From Vreelandella subterranea (GTDB lineage Bacteria > Pseudomonadota > Gammaproteobacteria > Pseudomonadales > Halomonadaceae), in NCBI RefSeq assembly GCF_900111305.1, contig NZ_FOGS01000009.1:109792-173791 (forward strand): DNA of 64,000 nt, in the 5' to 3' direction. A program made the position numbers and the translations under genes. The first letter of the stretch is position 1. Each line of letters opens with the position of its first letter. Below the pieces are notes generated by a model. The model worked only from the letters and a program-made list of their open reading frames with translations. It did not search any database and was not told the DNA's origin. Of the stretch, positions 55,531 through 64,000 are shown one piece after another.

Positions 55531-56505
55531 ATGTTACTTGCTCTTATCGCCGTTGTCGTTGGCTTGATACTGCTTATCTGGAGCGCTGAGAAATTCATTG
55601 ACGGGGCCGCGGCAACGTCTCAATGGCTAGGGTTATCTCCCCTGTTGATTGGCATGCTGGTGATCGGTTTTGGCACATCAGCTCCCGAGATGATGGTGTC
55701 AGTGCTGGCCGCAGTGCAAGGTAACCCCGGATTGGCCGTGGGTAATGCCTATGGTTCCAATATCGCCAATATTGGCCTGGTGCTGGGTTTTGTTGCTTTA
55801 TTGGCGCCATTGGCCGTGCACTCGAGCGTCATTCGCAAAGAAATACCGCTGTTGCTGGTAGTGATGCTGGTGACCGGGTTGATGCTGCTGGATGGCTGGG
55901 TGGCCCGCTGGGAGGCAGTCTGCTTATTACTGGCGCTGGTGATATTTATCGTTATCAGCGTTGTGCGCTCTAGGGGGCAGCAGGACGATTCACTTATTTC
56001 TGAGGTGGCGCAAACGCTGGATAACAAGCCAATGTCGCGGGGTAACGCCATCATGTGGACCCTGGCTGGTCTGGTGCTGTTGATTGCCAGCTCACGTCTT
56101 TTGGTCTGGGGGGCGGTCGAGATCGCCGTGGCGTTTGGCGTCAGTGATCTGATCATTGGTTTGACCGTTGTGGCGATTGGCACCTCATTACCCGAGCTGG
56201 CTTCATCGATTAGCGCACTGCGTCGGAATGAGCACGATATGGTGCTCGGCAATGTCGTGGGCTCGAACCTATTCAACAGCCTTGCTGTGGTTGGGTTGGC
56301 AGGCGTCATTACTCCGATTGAAACCGGCCAGGAGGTGCTTCAGCGTGACTGGGTCGTCATGTTGGTGATGACCGTACTGATGATGCTGTTCGCGTTCTCC
56401 TGGAAAGGTCGCCCGCGGCGCATCAACCGCTTTGAGGGCGGTGGTTTATTAGCGCTTTTTATTGCCTATACAGGCTATCTGGTGAGTGTGGTGGTGTTGG
56501 CTTGA
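55531..56505 (+). CDS. yrbG: Calcium/sodium antiporter, YrbG type
   Basis: 324 residues. Two CaCA alpha repeats are visible: LLIGMLVIGFGTSAPEMMVSV with GNAYGSNIANIGLVLG in the first, and LIIGLTVVAIGTSLPELASSI with GNVVGSNLFNSLAVVG in the second; about ten membrane segments. Exchanges Ca2+ for Na+ or H+. SD AAAGGA. E. coli YrbG is 325 residues. The usual mla/kds neighbours are absent here. Confidence 0.92.
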   Translation: MLLALIAVVVGLILLIWSAEKFIDGAAATSQWLGLSPLLIGMLVIGFGTSAPEMMVSVLAAVQGNPGLAVGNAYGSNIANIGLVLGFVALLAPLAVHSSVIRKEIPLLLVVMLVTGLMLLDGWVARWEAVCLLLALVIFIVISVVRSRGQQDDSLISEVAQTLDNKPMSRGNAIMWTLAGLVLLIASSRLLVWGAVEIAVAFGVSDLIIGLTVVAIGTSLPELASSISALRRNEHDMVLGNVVGSNLFNSLAVVGLAGVITPIETGQEVLQRDWVVMLVMTVLMMLFAFSWKGRPRRINRFEGGGLLALFIAYTGYLVSVVVLA

Positions 56506-56546
56506 GTCGTTTGTATAACAGTCGTTGTCGGCTGGGACCTAAAAAA

Positions 56547-56560
56547 TTGACCTGCGTCAA
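56547..56560. promoter_or_regulatory. Anr/FNR box upstream of cydAB
   Basis: TTGAC CTGC GTCAA: a perfect palindrome matching TTGAY-N4-RTCAA. It lies ~180 bp upstream of the cydA start. A leader hairpin AGCCTTT / AAAGGCT is at about 56699-56715. Confidence 0.7.
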
Positions 56561-56740
56561 CGCGACACGGTGAAAACCCAAAACGCATGCCGCATCCATA
56601 CCTTCTAAGCTGTAAACTCAAGGGGTTGTTGATCAAATAAGCTTAGTGACTACAAATAGAAGAGCGTGATCCAAAGGGACTCACCTAAGCTTGTTTTAAG
56701 CCTTTGAGAAAAAGGCTCCATGGGACCTTAGGAGGGAGTT

Positions 56741-58150
56741 ATGGAACTTGATCCGCTATTGCTATCGAGACTCCAGTTCGCATTTGTCGTGTGTTTTCAC
56801 GCCATTTTTCCTGTCTTCACGATCGGGCTGGCGTCCTATATTGCGGTTCTGCACGGGATATTCTACAAAACGGAAAACGACGCCTGGGATCGCCTGGCAC
56901 AATTCTGGACCAAGATGTTTGCCGTTGTGTTTGGCATGGGGGTCGTGACCGGCATCGTGATGTCGTTTCAGTTCGGTACGAACTGGAGCAACTTCTCTTT
57001 TGCTACGTCAAATTTCCTAGGGCCTGTCCTCAGCTACGAAGTGGTGACCGCTTTCTTCCTTGAAGCGGCATTTCTGGGTGTTTTGCTCTTCGGACGCGGC
57101 AAAGTACCAGAAGGGGTGCACCTGTTTGCTGCGATCATGGTGGCGGTGGGCACCTTTATTTCCTCGTTCTGGATCCTTTCCGCCAATAGTTGGATGCAAA
57201 CCCCTGCAGGCTATGAAATGGTGGATGGGCGCTTCCATATCACCTCCTGGATGGCGGCAATCTTCAATCCCTCCTTCTGGTACCGCTTTGTGCATATGGG
57301 CATGGCGTCGTTCCTGACAGGTGGTTTTGTGGTGGCCGGTGTCAGCGCCTGGTTCCTCCTGCGCAACCGTGATGTTGAAGCGAATAAAAAAGCCCTATCG
57401 ATGTGTCTATGGTTGCTGCTTTTTCTGGCACCGGCACAGGCTGTCGTTGGTGATTTTCACGGCCTCAATACGTTGGAGCATCAGCCTACCAAGGTGGCGG
57501 CGATGGAGGGTAACTGGGAAACCCGGTCCAACGTGCCGCTTTTGCTGTTCGCCTTGCCCGACCAGGAGGCCCAGGCAAACCGTTTTGAAATCGGCATTCC
57601 CAGCCTGGCAAGTATCATCCTGACCCATAGCGCGGACGGCGTAGTTCCGGGTATCAATGAAATGGCACCTGATGAACAGCCCCCTGTGGCACTGGTGTTC
57701 TGGTCATTCCGCATCATGGTGGGCATTGGCCTGCTGATGATCGCGGTCGCGCTGATTGGCCTTTTCCTGCGTCGCAGCGGACGTGTGTATGCAAGCCCGC
57801 TTTACCTCAAAACGCTTACCGGGATGATCGTAACGCCATTTTTAGCGGTATTGGCAGGCTGGGTAGTGACGGAATCCGGACGCGCACCATGGTTGGTATA
57901 CGGTGTCATGACTCACGCAGAAGGCTTAACGCCTTCGCTGACTGGCGGCATGGCGCTGTTTACGCTGCTGGGCTACGTCGCTGTGTACGCCGTCGTGTTC
58001 TGGGTAGGTATTTACTATCTGATGCGAGTCGTGCGTAACGGCATGCTGGCGGATTCCATGGAAGTAACCGGCGAAGTCGAGCGAGCCAAACGGCCTTTCT
58101 CTGCGGCTCACACGCCTTTCGATAGTGATTATGAGGGAGCAACCAAATGA
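56741..58150 (+). CDS. cydA: Cytochrome bd ubiquinol oxidase subunit I (short Q-loop, CioA-like)
   Basis: 469 residues against 522 in E. coli CydA; the difference fits the short Q-loop of the cyanide-insensitive (CioA) group. Heme ligand His at H20 (VVCFHAIFPVF), a second His in YRFVHMGMASF and the Met in the ...APWLVYGVMTHAEG region are in place, with about nine membrane segments. It reduces O2 with quinol. SD AGGAGGG; overlaps cydB by 4 bp. Confidence 0.95.
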   Translation: MELDPLLLSRLQFAFVVCFHAIFPVFTIGLASYIAVLHGIFYKTENDAWDRLAQFWTKMFAVVFGMGVVTGIVMSFQFGTNWSNFSFATSNFLGPVLSYEVVTAFFLEAAFLGVLLFGRGKVPEGVHLFAAIMVAVGTFISSFWILSANSWMQTPAGYEMVDGRFHITSWMAAIFNPSFWYRFVHMGMASFLTGGFVVAGVSAWFLLRNRDVEANKKALSMCLWLLLFLAPAQAVVGDFHGLNTLEHQPTKVAAMEGNWETRSNVPLLLFALPDQEAQANRFEIGIPSLASIILTHSADGVVPGINEMAPDEQPPVALVFWSFRIMVGIGLLMIAVALIGLFLRRSGRVYASPLYLKTLTGMIVTPFLAVLAGWVVTESGRAPWLVYGVMTHAEGLTPSLTGGMALFTLLGYVAVYAVVFWVGIYYLMRVVRNGMLADSMEVTGEVERAKRPFSAAHTPFDSDYEGATK

Positions 58151-59148
58151 TCAGCCTTGACCTTGCAATAATCTGGGCCGGCATTATTGGCTTCGGCGTT
58201 ATCATGTACGTGATCATGGACGGCTTCGACCTGGGACTGGGGATCCTTTATCCCTTTGCACCGGATGAAGCGTCGCGTGATGTGATGATGAACTCAGTCG
58301 CACCGGTGTGGGACGGTAACGAAACCTGGTTAGTATTGGGGGGAGCGGGCCTTCTGGGCGCCTTCCCGCTGGTTTACTCCGTGTTCCTGCCGGCGCTTTA
58401 TATCGGCGTGTTTTTGATGCTGGCGGGATTGATTTTCCGCGGTATCTCATTTGAGTTTCGCTTCAAGTCGAAGAAGAATCGCCATTGGTGGAACCGCGCT
58501 TTCTGTGGCGGGTCGGCAGTGGCAGCCTTTGCCCAGGGAGCCGTCGTGGGTGCGTATATCCAGGGCTTTGCGGTAGAGGATTTTGTCTATGTAGGCGGGG
58601 CGCTCGATTGGCTGACGCCATTTAGCGTGCTGACCGGTCTGGGCTTGATGGCGGGCTATGCCCTGCTGGGCTCGACCTGGCTGATCCTGAAGTCGGAAGG
58701 CTATGTGCAGCAGTGGGCCTACCGGATAACCCCGAAACTGTTGCTGGCCGTGCTGGTGGTGTTCGCCATTGTTAGTCTCTGGACGCCGTTGGTGAGCCCC
58801 GAGGTGCGCGACCGTTGGCTCAGCCAGATTCACTTGATCTGGGTGTTCCCCATCCTTGCGATGGTTTGTGCTTATGTCCTTTACCGCGCCGTTAAGCGCC
58901 AGGAAGAAGGCTTGCCGTTTGTCGCCTCGCTTGGCCTGTTCATTTTCACCTACCTGGGGTTGATTGCCAGCAAGTGGCCGGTGATTGTGCCGCCCAACTA
59001 CACCATCTGGGATGCTTCCTCGGCCCCGGAGTCCCAGCTCTTCCTGCTGATCGGTGTGCTGTTTGTCATCCCCATCGTGCTGGCCTATACCGCGTGGACC
59101 TACTGGGTCTTCCGTGGCAAGGTGCGCGTCGGAGAGGGTTACCATTAA
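58147..59148 (+). CDS. cydB: Cytochrome bd ubiquinol oxidase subunit II
   Basis: 333 residues, shorter than E. coli CydB (379), as CioB is. Eight or nine membrane segments; MISLDLAIIWAGIIGFGVIMYVIMDGFDLGLGIL at the start and WDGNETWLVLGGAGLLGAFP are family motifs. ATGA overlap with cydA. No cydX-like small gene is found in the 4 bp before cydD. Confidence 0.95.
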   Translation: MISLDLAIIWAGIIGFGVIMYVIMDGFDLGLGILYPFAPDEASRDVMMNSVAPVWDGNETWLVLGGAGLLGAFPLVYSVFLPALYIGVFLMLAGLIFRGISFEFRFKSKKNRHWWNRAFCGGSAVAAFAQGAVVGAYIQGFAVEDFVYVGGALDWLTPFSVLTGLGLMAGYALLGSTWLILKSEGYVQQWAYRITPKLLLAVLVVFAIVSLWTPLVSPEVRDRWLSQIHLIWVFPILAMVCAYVLYRAVKRQEEGLPFVASLGLFIFTYLGLIASKWPVIVPPNYTIWDASSAPESQLFLLIGVLFVIPIVLAYTAWTYWVFRGKVRVGEGYH

Positions 59149-59152
59149 GCTG

Positions 59153-60829
59153 ATGGCAGCCGTTCCCAGCCAAAAGAAGCTTACGCCGCGCCACTGGTTA
59201 ACCTCGCTTGCTGCATCAGAACGCAAGCGGTTAGCGGGCGCGGCGTTCTTTGGTACCTTGGCAGGCTGTCACACCGTGCTGATCGTGACGGGCCTGGCCT
59301 GGTTGATCGATCAACTGGTGGTTCACAGCCGGTCGCCAGGTGCCTTGACGCCTGTTTTCGCGCTCCTGGCCGTCGCCGTGCTGTTGCGTGCGCTGTGCCA
59401 GTGGATATCAGAACGGTTGAGTCTGGATGCCAGCCTTCGCATCAGACGCAAGGCCCGTGCCCAGCTGCTTGATAAAATCACTGCCTTGGGTCCCGCATGG
59501 CTGACATCACAGCAGAGTGGGGCCATTGCGGCTCAGGCGGTAGAGCATATTGACGCCTTGGACGGCTATTTTGCGCGCTATCATCCGCAACTGCGGATCA
59601 CCATGTGGGTGCCGCTCGTCATTCTTGCTGTGGTGGTGTGGCTGGATTATCTGGCCGCTGTTTTCCTGCTGCTGGCGGCACCGCTGATTCCGCTGTTTAT
59701 GGCCCTGGTGGGGATGGGGGCAGAGCGCATGAACCGTGATCAGTTCGCCGCCGTGGCCCGACTGTCAGCGCATTTCATAGATCGAGTGCGCGGTATTACG
59801 ACGCTCCAGCTGTTTGGTCACACGGCGGCGGCACAGCAGGCGGTCTGGGTGGCCTCAGACCAGTATCGACGTCTGAGCATGCGGACGTTGAAGCTGGCAT
59901 TCTTGTCCTCGGCGGTGCTTGAGTTCTTTTCGTCGGTGGCCATCGCGGTTGTCGCCATGTATGTCGGCTTTGGTCTGCTGGGTTATATCGAGTATGGCCC
60001 CGCCCCTTCATTGACGCTGTTCTCCGGCCTGGCGGTGTTGCTACTGGCGCCGGAGTTCTTCCAGCCTTTGCGCACGTTATCCATGCATTATCATGATCGA
60101 GCGGCGGCATTGGGCGCCGCAGAGAGCATCGTCAATACCCTCAACGAGCCGCCTGTGATGCGCGACACTTCTCCCTCAACCACCCGAACCGACAATGCGC
60201 TGGTGGAGCTTGAGAAGGTTCAGGTCAGCTATCCGGGTCGTGGTGTGGTGATGGGCCCCTTGGATCTCACCCTAAAGCAGGGTGATGTGGTGGCGGTCAG
60301 CGGAGAGTCGGGTAGCGGTAAGTCGACATTGCTCGCGTTATTGGCAGGGTTCATTGGGCCAAGCGATGGTGTGTGCCGCCATTCAGCGACGAACCAAATC
60401 GCGTGGCTGGATCAGCAGCCCTGCCTGTTGCAGGGGAGTCTGGCCGATAATCTGCGTCTGGCGAGCCCCCAGGCATCAGAAGATGCGATGCAAGTCGCGC
60501 TAAGGCGTGCCGGTTTGCTTGATGTGGTGAATGGCCTTCCAGAGGGGCTGGATACCTTGCTTGGCGAGCGCGGTGTCGGTTTATCGGGTGGCCAGGCTCA
60601 GCGTTTGGCGCTGGCGCGTGTTTACCTGAGTGGCGCACCATTGATCCTGCTCGATGAGCCGACAGCTAAGCTCGACGAGACAACAGAGCAAGCCGTGGTG
60701 GGGGCGTTGATCGACTGGATAAAAGAAGGGCGCACGCTCGTCGTTGCCACCCATCACCCGGCGGTCATCAAAGCGGCGAATCGCCACTTCAAAATGACCC
60801 ATGGACAGATCGAGGAGATGCCCGTTTGA
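59153..60829 (+). CDS. cydD: ABC transporter CydD (cytochrome bd assembly)
   Basis: 558 residues from the ATG at 59153, four bases after cydB. Six-helix transmembrane domain then ATPase: Walker A SGESGSGKSTLLA, LSGGQAQRLALARVY signature and LILLDEPTAKLDE. CydDC forms a heterodimer needed for cytochrome bd heme insertion, exporting glutathione/cysteine or handling heme. The gene directly follows its target. Confidence 0.95.
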   Translation: MAAVPSQKKLTPRHWLTSLAASERKRLAGAAFFGTLAGCHTVLIVTGLAWLIDQLVVHSRSPGALTPVFALLAVAVLLRALCQWISERLSLDASLRIRRKARAQLLDKITALGPAWLTSQQSGAIAAQAVEHIDALDGYFARYHPQLRITMWVPLVILAVVVWLDYLAAVFLLLAAPLIPLFMALVGMGAERMNRDQFAAVARLSAHFIDRVRGITTLQLFGHTAAAQQAVWVASDQYRRLSMRTLKLAFLSSAVLEFFSSVAIAVVAMYVGFGLLGYIEYGPAPSLTLFSGLAVLLLAPEFFQPLRTLSMHYHDRAAALGAAESIVNTLNEPPVMRDTSPSTTRTDNALVELEKVQVSYPGRGVVMGPLDLTLKQGDVVAVSGESGSGKSTLLALLAGFIGPSDGVCRHSATNQIAWLDQQPCLLQGSLADNLRLASPQASEDAMQVALRRAGLLDVVNGLPEGLDTLLGERGVGLSGGQAQRLALARVYLSGAPLILLDEPTAKLDETTEQAVVGALIDWIKEGRTLVVATHHPAVIKAANRHFKMTHGQIEEMPV

Positions 60830-62529
60830 GGGATATCTATCGCCAATTCTTACCCTGGTTGAGATTGCTTACCCGCCGTCGGCGCGCTTTCATGCTGGGG
60901 ACCTTGCTGGCAGGGTTGACGCTTCTAGCCGGTGTTGCACTGCTGGGTCTGTCGGGTTGGTTTATCACCGCCAGTGCGCTAACGGGTATTGCGCTGGTGT
61001 TGGGGGTGCCCGCTATTCTGGATGTCTATGTGCCGGGTGGTGGCATTCGCTTCTTTGCGCTACTGCGGACCGTCTCGCGGTATGCCGAGCGTGTTTATAA
61101 CCACAATAGCGTACTGACATTGCTGGCGGATTTGCGCTTTCGTGTATTTGGTCAATTAACCCGCCTTGATGATTTGACGCTCGGCCGTCAGCGGGCAAGT
61201 GATTGGCTGACCCGCCTTACATCCGATATCGACACTCTGGATAATTTTTATCTCCGGGCCTTGATGCCGCCTCTGGTTGCACTACTGGGGAGCGCCATCA
61301 TGGTGCTGTTCGTCGCGATGTGGCTGCCTTACGCGGCCTTGCTGATGGCGGGCGTTCTCGGGGGGCTCTGGTTGGTCACGACAGTGGGTTTTTCCGTCTG
61401 GGGGTGGCGGCAAAGCCACCACCATGTGGGTGATCAAGAAGTCTTGCGTCACTTGGTGATTGATCAGGTTCAGGCCAGCGCAGAGTTGACCAGCTATTGC
61501 AGCGATCATTGGCATCGAGGCTTTGTCGACGCTCATGAGCAGCAGGTCCTGCACAATCAGCGCCAGGTAGGTAACAAGCAGGCGCTTGGGAATGCAGTTG
61601 TTGCGGCGGTGACGAGTTTGCTGGCGTTAGGGGTGCTTTGGCTGGCGGGGGAGGTGCTGGCGCAAGGCCAGGTTGACGGTCCCATTGTTGTGATGGCCGT
61701 GCTGATGGCGCTGGGTATCAATGAGGCGTTCAGCGTTCTACCCAATGCGTTTGTTCGGCTGGGAGCGAGCTATGCCGCTGTTGAGCGATTGAACAAGCTT
61801 GAGCCGCGCGATTCGTCGAGCGCTACCTTGTCTCCAGCTGTCGTGTCGTTAGACGATGGCGTGATCTTCGAAGGCGTGTCGTTGCGTTATCCCCATGCGC
61901 TGTCCCAGGCCTTGAGCGACGTTGACTTGCACCTTCCCGCAGGCAAGCGCGCTGTGGTGACCGGCATGTCGGGGGCTGGAAAGTCGACATTGGCGGCACT
62001 CATCATGGGGCGGCTGGCGCCCACCCATGGGGGCGTCAAGGTGCTGGGGGGAGCGCCCACATCGTTGTCCGATACACAACGCGCGGCGCATTTGGCAATG
62101 CTTACCCAGCACGTGGATCTATTTGATGCCTCCCTGGCAGAGAATTTGCTCATTGCGGACCCATCTGCAAGTGACGAGCGGCTTTGGCAAGTCCTCTCTG
62201 ACGTGGCCTTGGCCGATTGGGTGGAACGTTTACCCAGGGCGCTAGATACAGAGGTGGGCGAAAAAGGCCAGCAACTTTCTGGGGGGCAAGCCAGGCGGGT
62301 TGCATTGGCACGATTGATGCTGCGTGACCCGCAGGTTGTGATCCTTGATGAGCCTTTTGCAAGCGTCGATGCAGTGACCGCCCAGCACTTGGCGGCTTCG
62401 CTTGATCGTTGGCTTGGCAGTAGAACAGTCATCTATTTTATCCATCAAGTCGACCAGCCTGACTTGTTGCCGCATATCGATTACCACTGGCACCTGGATG
62501 CAGGTAAGCTTGGCCTTGAAGCTAATTAG
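60826..62529 (+). CDS. cydC: ABC transporter CydC (cytochrome bd assembly)
   Basis: 567 residues starting with TTG at 60826, overlapping the cydD stop TGA by 3 bp; GAGGAG lies upstream, so TTG is well supported. Transmembrane domain with GLSGWFITASALTGI typical of CydC; Walker A GMSGAGKSTLAA, LSGGQARRVALARL and VVILDEPFASVDA. Partner of CydD. Confidence 0.94.
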   Translation: MRDIYRQFLPWLRLLTRRRRAFMLGTLLAGLTLLAGVALLGLSGWFITASALTGIALVLGVPAILDVYVPGGGIRFFALLRTVSRYAERVYNHNSVLTLLADLRFRVFGQLTRLDDLTLGRQRASDWLTRLTSDIDTLDNFYLRALMPPLVALLGSAIMVLFVAMWLPYAALLMAGVLGGLWLVTTVGFSVWGWRQSHHHVGDQEVLRHLVIDQVQASAELTSYCSDHWHRGFVDAHEQQVLHNQRQVGNKQALGNAVVAAVTSLLALGVLWLAGEVLAQGQVDGPIVVMAVLMALGINEAFSVLPNAFVRLGASYAAVERLNKLEPRDSSSATLSPAVVSLDDGVIFEGVSLRYPHALSQALSDVDLHLPAGKRAVVTGMSGAGKSTLAALIMGRLAPTHGGVKVLGGAPTSLSDTQRAAHLAMLTQHVDLFDASLAENLLIADPSASDERLWQVLSDVALADWVERLPRALDTEVGEKGQQLSGGQARRVALARLMLRDPQVVILDEPFASVDAVTAQHLAASLDRWLGSRTVIYFIHQVDQPDLLPHIDYHWHLDAGKLGLEAN

Positions 62530-62542
62530 ACAGGAGTCCTGT

Positions 62543-63532
62543 ATGCACGATTTTTTGCGCCAGCTTCCCAAGGTAGAGCTGCATCTTCACATCGAAGGGT
62601 CGCTTGAGCCCGAGCTGATGTTCGCGCTGGCCCAGCGCAATAACATTGACTTGCCGTATGCTTCTGCCCAGGAAGCAAAAGAGGCGTATGACTTTAATGA
62701 TTTGCAGGCGTTTTTGGACCTTTATTTTCAAGGCATGAACGTGCTTCGTCACGAGGAAGACTTTTACGACCTGGCGATGGACTATTTTCATCGCGCTCGC
62801 CGGGAGGGTGTCGTACATGTCGATATGCATTTCGACCCTCAAGCGCATCTGCAAAGAGGTGTGCCGCTGGAAGTGGTCATGGGTGGGCTGCTCAAAGCCA
62901 AGCAGGAAGCCGAGGAATCCATGGATTTTTCGGTTGGCATGATCATGGCGTTTTTACGCGACCGTCCGGCAGAGGAAGCCTTGCACGTCCTCGAGCAAGC
63001 CGCCCCCTACTGGAAGTTTATCGATGCAATCGGCTTGGACAGTGCGGAACGCGACCACCCGCCATCTGAATTCAAGACACTTTTTGCGCGGGCCAAAGAG
63101 ATCGGTCTGGTTCGCGTAGCGCATGCAGGCGAAGAGGGACCGGCGGACTATATCATCCAGGCGCTCGATCTTCTGGGGGTGGAGCGTATCGACCATGGCG
63201 TGCGCTGCCTGGAAAACCCGGACCTGGTGGAGCGCCTTCGTCGTGAACAGGTCGTCCTGACGGTTTGCCCGTTATCCAATGTGTGTCTAAAAGTCGTCGA
63301 TGACCTGCGTGAGCATCCTTTGCCCACCCTGCTTCAGAAGGGCCTGAACGTGACCATCAGCTCCGATGATCCTGCTTACTTTGGTGGCGGAATGCTCGCC
63401 AATCATGTGGCTTGTGCCGACGCTTTCGGATGGTCTGAAGACGTCTTTGTTCAATTAACCCGAAATGCAATTGACGCCGCCTTCGTATCCGCCGATCGGC
63501 GTGCCGACTTATTGGCTCGCTTGGCTGCCTGA
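62543..63532 (+). CDS. Adenine deaminase (adenosine deaminase superfamily)
   Basis: 329 residues from the ATG at 62543 (AGGAG upstream). Zn motif ELHLHIEGSLEPELMFALAQRN, AHAGEEG (His/Glu) and SSDDPAYFGGG (catalytic Asp) are present. The SLEPELMF..AQRNNI pattern matches the adenine-specific Aah1-type branch, as in Pseudomonas, rather than adenosine deaminase. Makes hypoxanthine from adenine, which hpt can use. It sits between cydC and the rRNA operon. Confidence 0.85.
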   Translation: MHDFLRQLPKVELHLHIEGSLEPELMFALAQRNNIDLPYASAQEAKEAYDFNDLQAFLDLYFQGMNVLRHEEDFYDLAMDYFHRARREGVVHVDMHFDPQAHLQRGVPLEVVMGGLLKAKQEAEESMDFSVGMIMAFLRDRPAEEALHVLEQAAPYWKFIDAIGLDSAERDHPPSEFKTLFARAKEIGLVRVAHAGEEGPADYIIQALDLLGVERIDHGVRCLENPDLVERLRREQVVLTVCPLSNVCLKVVDDLREHPLPTLLQKGLNVTISSDDPAYFGGGMLANHVACADAFGWSEDVFVQLTRNAIDAAFVSADRRADLLARLAA

Positions 63533-63564
63533 ATGACCATTGGTAAGAAAAGTGTCGCAGCTGG

Positions 63565-63592
63565 TTGACCTCGCGTAAAAAAAACGTATCAT
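63565..63592 (+). promoter_or_regulatory. rRNA operon promoter
   Basis: TTGACC (63565-63570), 16-bp spacer, TATCAT (63587-63592), ~220 bp before the 16S start. A run of eight A lies in the spacer. Confidence 0.8.
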
Positions 63593-63810
63593 ACGCACCA
63601 CATCGAACGGCGAGGCCTTTCGATCGCTCTTTAATAATGTGATCAGGTAATTCATGTGGGCGCTTGCCGATGAGGGTGATAAATCACCAAATATCAAGGC
63701 AAGCGACTCGTCCAAGGTCTTCGGATCTTGAGAGAACGTTTGAAAACCTTGAGCCAAGTTTGGTTCGCTTCTGTCGCTTTCGGGTGGCAGGTAAGAACCG
63801 CAATGATTGT
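63593..63810 (+). other. rRNA leader with boxA and processing hairpins
   Basis: boxA-like GCTCTTTAA at 63626-63634 (antitermination). Then CGCTTGCC (63661-63668) pairs with GGCAAGCG (63698-63705), with an inner GGTGAT / ATCACC hairpin at 63675-63688, resembling the structured rRNA leader. Confidence 0.75.
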
Positions 63811-64000
63811 AAACTGAAGAGTTTGATCATGGCTCAGATTGAACGCTGGCGGCAGGCCTAACACATGCAAGTCGAGCGGTAACAGGTCCAGCTTGCTGGA
63901 TGCTGACGAGCGGCGGACGGGTGAGTAACGCATAGGAATCTACCCGGTAGTGGGGGATAACCTGGGGAAACCCAGGCTAATACCGCATACGTCCTACGGG
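63811..64000 (+). rRNA. rrs: 16S ribosomal RNA, 5' end (runs off the window)
   Basis: Starts at AAACTGAAGAGTTTGATCAT; the universal AGAGTTTGATCATGGCTCAG, then GAACGCTGGCGGCAGGCC and ACACATGCAAGTCGAGCGG follow. Only the first 190 bases are present. The V1-V2 part is Halomonadaceae-like by memory. Confidence 0.97.

Overview
The window is a 64 kb piece of chromosome from a gammaproteobacterium, most likely a member of the Halomonadaceae (Halomonas or a close relative). Pointers are the 5' end of the 16S rRNA gene at the right edge (its first 190 bases look like Halomonas), the lexA-psrA-nagZ order shared with Pseudomonas-type gammaproteobacteria, a polyhydroxyalkanoate phasin, acidic protein compositions and a GC-rich, densely coded layout. 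I see no prophage, insertion sequence, transposase, integrase or CRISPR array. It reads as core housekeeping chromosome with some unusual regulators and RNA elements.

Left part (1-9.4 kb): the 3' end of a siroheme/uroporphyrinogen methyltransferase gene, a membrane-anchored coiled-coil protein, mrp, dcd, the purMN pair, an AI-2E-type permease translationally coupled to hda, a phasin gene and fumC. Two identical tRNA-Val(GAC) genes follow at 9.5-9.7 kb.

9.8-21.2 kb: free-methionine sulfoxide reductase; metNIQ, preceded by a promoter, a SAM-II-like aptamer with an inserted hairpin and an intrinsic terminator; ribE; a nucleobase uptake and salvage block (AzgA-type purine permease, apt, gpt, ung, upp, uraA); and a molybdopterin block (mobB, an in-frame moaC-moaD fusion, moaE).

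21.2-38.3 kb: an RNase J-like nuclease, purU, lexA, psrA, an L,D-transpeptidase, nagZ, hpt, the divergent pair ppsR/ppsA, gamma-glutamyltransferase, a membrane-anchored glycerophosphodiesterase, rraA and acnB.

38.3-55.3 kb: miaE next to a 1299-residue SARP-like / pseudo-cyclase / AAA / TPR regulator; the overlapping queC-queE-queD-ykgJ operon with a double-length QueD; small conserved proteins; ansA with an MFS exporter behind a triple direct repeat; rhlE; and pqiABC with a small helix-hairpin-helix protein.

55.3-64 kb: a YrbG-type antiporter; cydABDC (short-loop, cyanide-insensitive type) under a likely Anr/FNR box; an adenine deaminase; and an rRNA operon promoter, leader and the start of the 16S gene.

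The items most worth a second look are the SAM-II-like attenuator of metNIQ, the large multidomain regulator beside miaE with a palindrome over the miaE promoter, the MoaC-MoaD fusion, the double QueD, the RNase J-like protein in an organism that also has rraA, and the triple repeat abutting the MFS start codon. No sequence comparison could be run; all identifications come from motifs, lengths and gene order.
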